Source: Candidatus Sericytochromatia bacterium
GTDB taxonomy: Bacteria > Cyanobacteriota > Sericytochromatia > UBA7694 > JACMQJ01
NCBI GenBank assembly: GCA_014377055.1
Contig: JACMQJ010000008.1
Span: 1 to 7,227 of the forward strand
Direction: 5' to 3'
Length of the DNA stretch: 7,227 nt
Part shown: piece after piece, positions 6,329 through 7,227 of the stretch
Layout of the letters: every line of letters starts with the position of its first letter
Position numbering within the stretch: position 1 is the stretch's first letter
Notes under the pieces: generated by a model
Told to the model about the DNA's origin: nothing
Databases searched by the model: none
What the model saw: only the letters and a program-made list of their open reading frames with translations
Position numbers and translations under genes: made by a program

Positions 6329-6445
6329 GTGTATTGGGATTATGATGGTGAGAATTGGATAGATCTTGATGATATTATTAAAGATGAAGCAGAAGGAGAT
6401 ATCAATAATATTGTGTATGTGAATACTTCATCACCTTTGGAATAA
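6329..6445 (+). CDS. Possible very acidic 38-residue ORF (GTG start)
   Basis: From a GTG at 6329 to TAA at 6445 the frame reads VYWDYDGENWIDLDDIIKD, then an acidic and hydrophobic tail ending SSPLE. Eleven of 38 residues are Asp or Glu and only one is Lys, so the peptide would be strongly negative. The frame is open upstream only to a TAA at about 6306, with no ATG. A purine-rich run (agaggaagaaga, about 6308-6319) is somewhat far from the GTG to be a ribosome-binding site. It may be a real short protein, the remnant of a longer gene, or chance. The amino-acid composition looks more protein-like than random AT-rich sequence. I assign no function. Confidence 0.33.
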   Translation: MYWDYDGENWIDLDDIIKDEAEGDINNIVYVNTSSPLE

Positions 6446-6592
6446 ATAAACTAAAATTCATTTTTTAATTAACGAATAATTAGTAATCTATTTCCATATT
6501 GTATTCGCGTATAGAAATTTTCCTTAAGGTAGGAAGCAATAGTCTGAAAGACATTACAGTAAAAATAAAATCAAAAAAAATATAAAATATTT

Positions 6593-6620
6593 TTGCATTT
6601 TTAAAAGCATACTGTAACAT
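6593..6620 (+). promoter_or_regulatory. Possible promoter for the HD-domain gene
   Basis: TTGCAT (6593-6598) and TAACAT (6615-6620) are 16 bases apart and resemble -35 and -10 boxes at four or five of six positions. The -10-like box overlaps the inverted repeat that starts at 6619, which would suit repression, but the match is modest. Confidence 0.3.
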
Positions 6621-6642
6621 AAGTAGCTGTTTTGTTACTTAT
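6619..6642. repeat. 7-bp inverted repeat immediately upstream of the HD-domain start codon
   Basis: ATAAGTA (6619-6625) and TACTTAT (6636-6642) are exact reverse complements with a 10-base spacer, four bases before the ATG at 6647. A second pair, TTACAGTA (6554-6561) and TACTGTAA (6610-6617), flanks the upstream region with a 48-base gap. The first could form an RNA hairpin over the place where a ribosome-binding site should be, or be an operator. No Shine-Dalgarno sequence is visible before this ATG. Confidence 0.5.
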
Positions 6643-6646
6643 TATT

Positions 6647-7227
6647 ATGCAATATAAAAACCCGTATTATGATTTATTTTTTAAATCACCATTATCTTTT
6701 GTCAATTCACCAGAATTTCAAGAAAGAATTCCCAAAGATTTAAAGCAAAATGTTCATTCATATACAGATAAAAATCCTTCTCCTATTCTGAATAATGAAG
6801 TGTTAAATAATTGGTATCATCACGAAGGTCAAGCAATTTTAATAACAGTTTTTGAAAAATTGTGGAATATTTTGTCTAATTTAAGTCAAAATGCGATGCC
6901 ATCTCATGATGCAAGGCATGCTATCTTTAAAGTTCCTGCATGTGTTTTGGAGTTGATAGATTCAGAACAAGTGTCTGGTTGGGAAACAGTAGGTGTTTTA
7001 GGGGGATTAATGCATGACTGGGGAAGATGGTCAGAGGAAAGAATTTATGGTCGTCCACAGGGAGGAGCAATACATTCTAGGATGAGCTTTTTACTTTCAA
7101 AAGAATTTTTAGAAGATTTTGATATACCAAAAGAAATAAAATGGCATATTTTGGAAGCCGTAAAGGTTCACACTAAGGGGGGAAATGAAGATTCTCCTAT
7201 GGTAACAAAATTAACTGTAGCAGCAGA
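6647..7227 (+). CDS. HD-superfamily metal-dependent phosphohydrolase, partial (C-terminus beyond right edge)
   Basis: From the ATG at 6647 the frame is open for 193 complete codons to the right edge. An N-terminal region of about 80 residues precedes HD-superfamily landmarks. PSHDARHAIFKV (86-97) carries the first metal-binding His, probably His91. GGLMHDWGRW (119-128) is the defining His123-Asp124 pair. IHSRMS (142-147) and VKVHTKGG (172-179) add His143 and His175, which suggest additional metal ligands. The distal Asp of the core is either outside the window or not identifiable. HD proteins hydrolyse phosphate esters of nucleotides, cyclic nucleotides or related compounds; the substrate here is unknown. 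No Shine-Dalgarno is apparent, and the start was chosen because it is the first ATG of the open frame after in-frame stops. It is separated from the preceding genes by about 200 non-coding bases and probably forms its own unit. Confidence 0.82.
   Translation, partial: MQYKNPYYDLFFKSPLSFVNSPEFQERIPKDLKQNVHSYTDKNPSPILNNEVLNNWYHHEGQAILITVFEKLWNILSNLSQNAMPSHDARHAIFKVPACVLELIDSEQVSGWETVGVLGGLMHDWGRWSEERIYGRPQGGAIHSRMSFLLSKEFLEDFDIPKEIKWHILEAVKVHTKGGNEDSPMVTKLTVAA

Larger units (their letters stand above)
6446..6646. other. AT-rich intergenic region before the HD-domain gene
   Basis: About 200 bases with runs of A and T and no convincing ORF. It contains the inverted-repeat pairs and the weak promoter listed separately. 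I see no terminator-like GC stem with a U-tract. Confidence 0.5.

Overview
The window is strongly AT-rich DNA from a bacterium, with long homopolymer runs and AT-biased codons. It looks like an accessory region rather than a housekeeping locus: a decaying insertion sequence, a stand-alone lipase, unfamiliar genes and several hundred bases without genes. No rRNA, tRNA or core gene fixes the taxon. The TnpB-like subfamily at the left is, as I recall, common in cyanobacteria, Firmicutes and other groups. The low GC content would also fit an AT-rich gammaproteobacterium. I do not commit to a host.

Left part (1-2191, minus strand): an IS607-type element. Its serine-recombinase gene (tnpA) is broken by at least three frame changes. 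The tnpB-like gene downstream of it has no stop codon for 536 codons and runs off the left edge of the window. The TnpB protein belongs to an unusual subfamily that keeps the first two RuvC acidic residues but lacks a visible zinc ribbon and the usual third Asp motif.

Middle (2312-3403, plus strand): a class 3 (Fungal_lipase-type) serine hydrolase, complete by length and motifs, transcribed away from the IS. It is followed by about 640 bases (3404-4041) with no convincing gene. That stretch holds an 11-bp tandem repeat, a perfect 11-bp GC-richer hairpin and, at its right end, a promoter with a consensus -35 box.

Right part (4042-6445, plus strand): that promoter leads into a tightly coupled pair. 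The first gene encodes a ParB/DGQHR-fold protein of the kind found on phages and plasmids. One base later comes an unrecognised 314-residue protein whose N-terminal third has an E...D...QxK pattern suggesting a PD-(D/E)XK nuclease. A 90-residue unknown protein follows with its own extended -10 promoter, and then a possible very acidic 38-residue ORF. This cluster is the best candidate for an undescribed system, possibly DNA modification/sensing plus cleavage plus a small partner, but that is inference.

The right edge (6647-7227, plus) holds the 5' part of an HD-superfamily metal-dependent phosphohydrolase. An inverted repeat sits just in front of its start codon.
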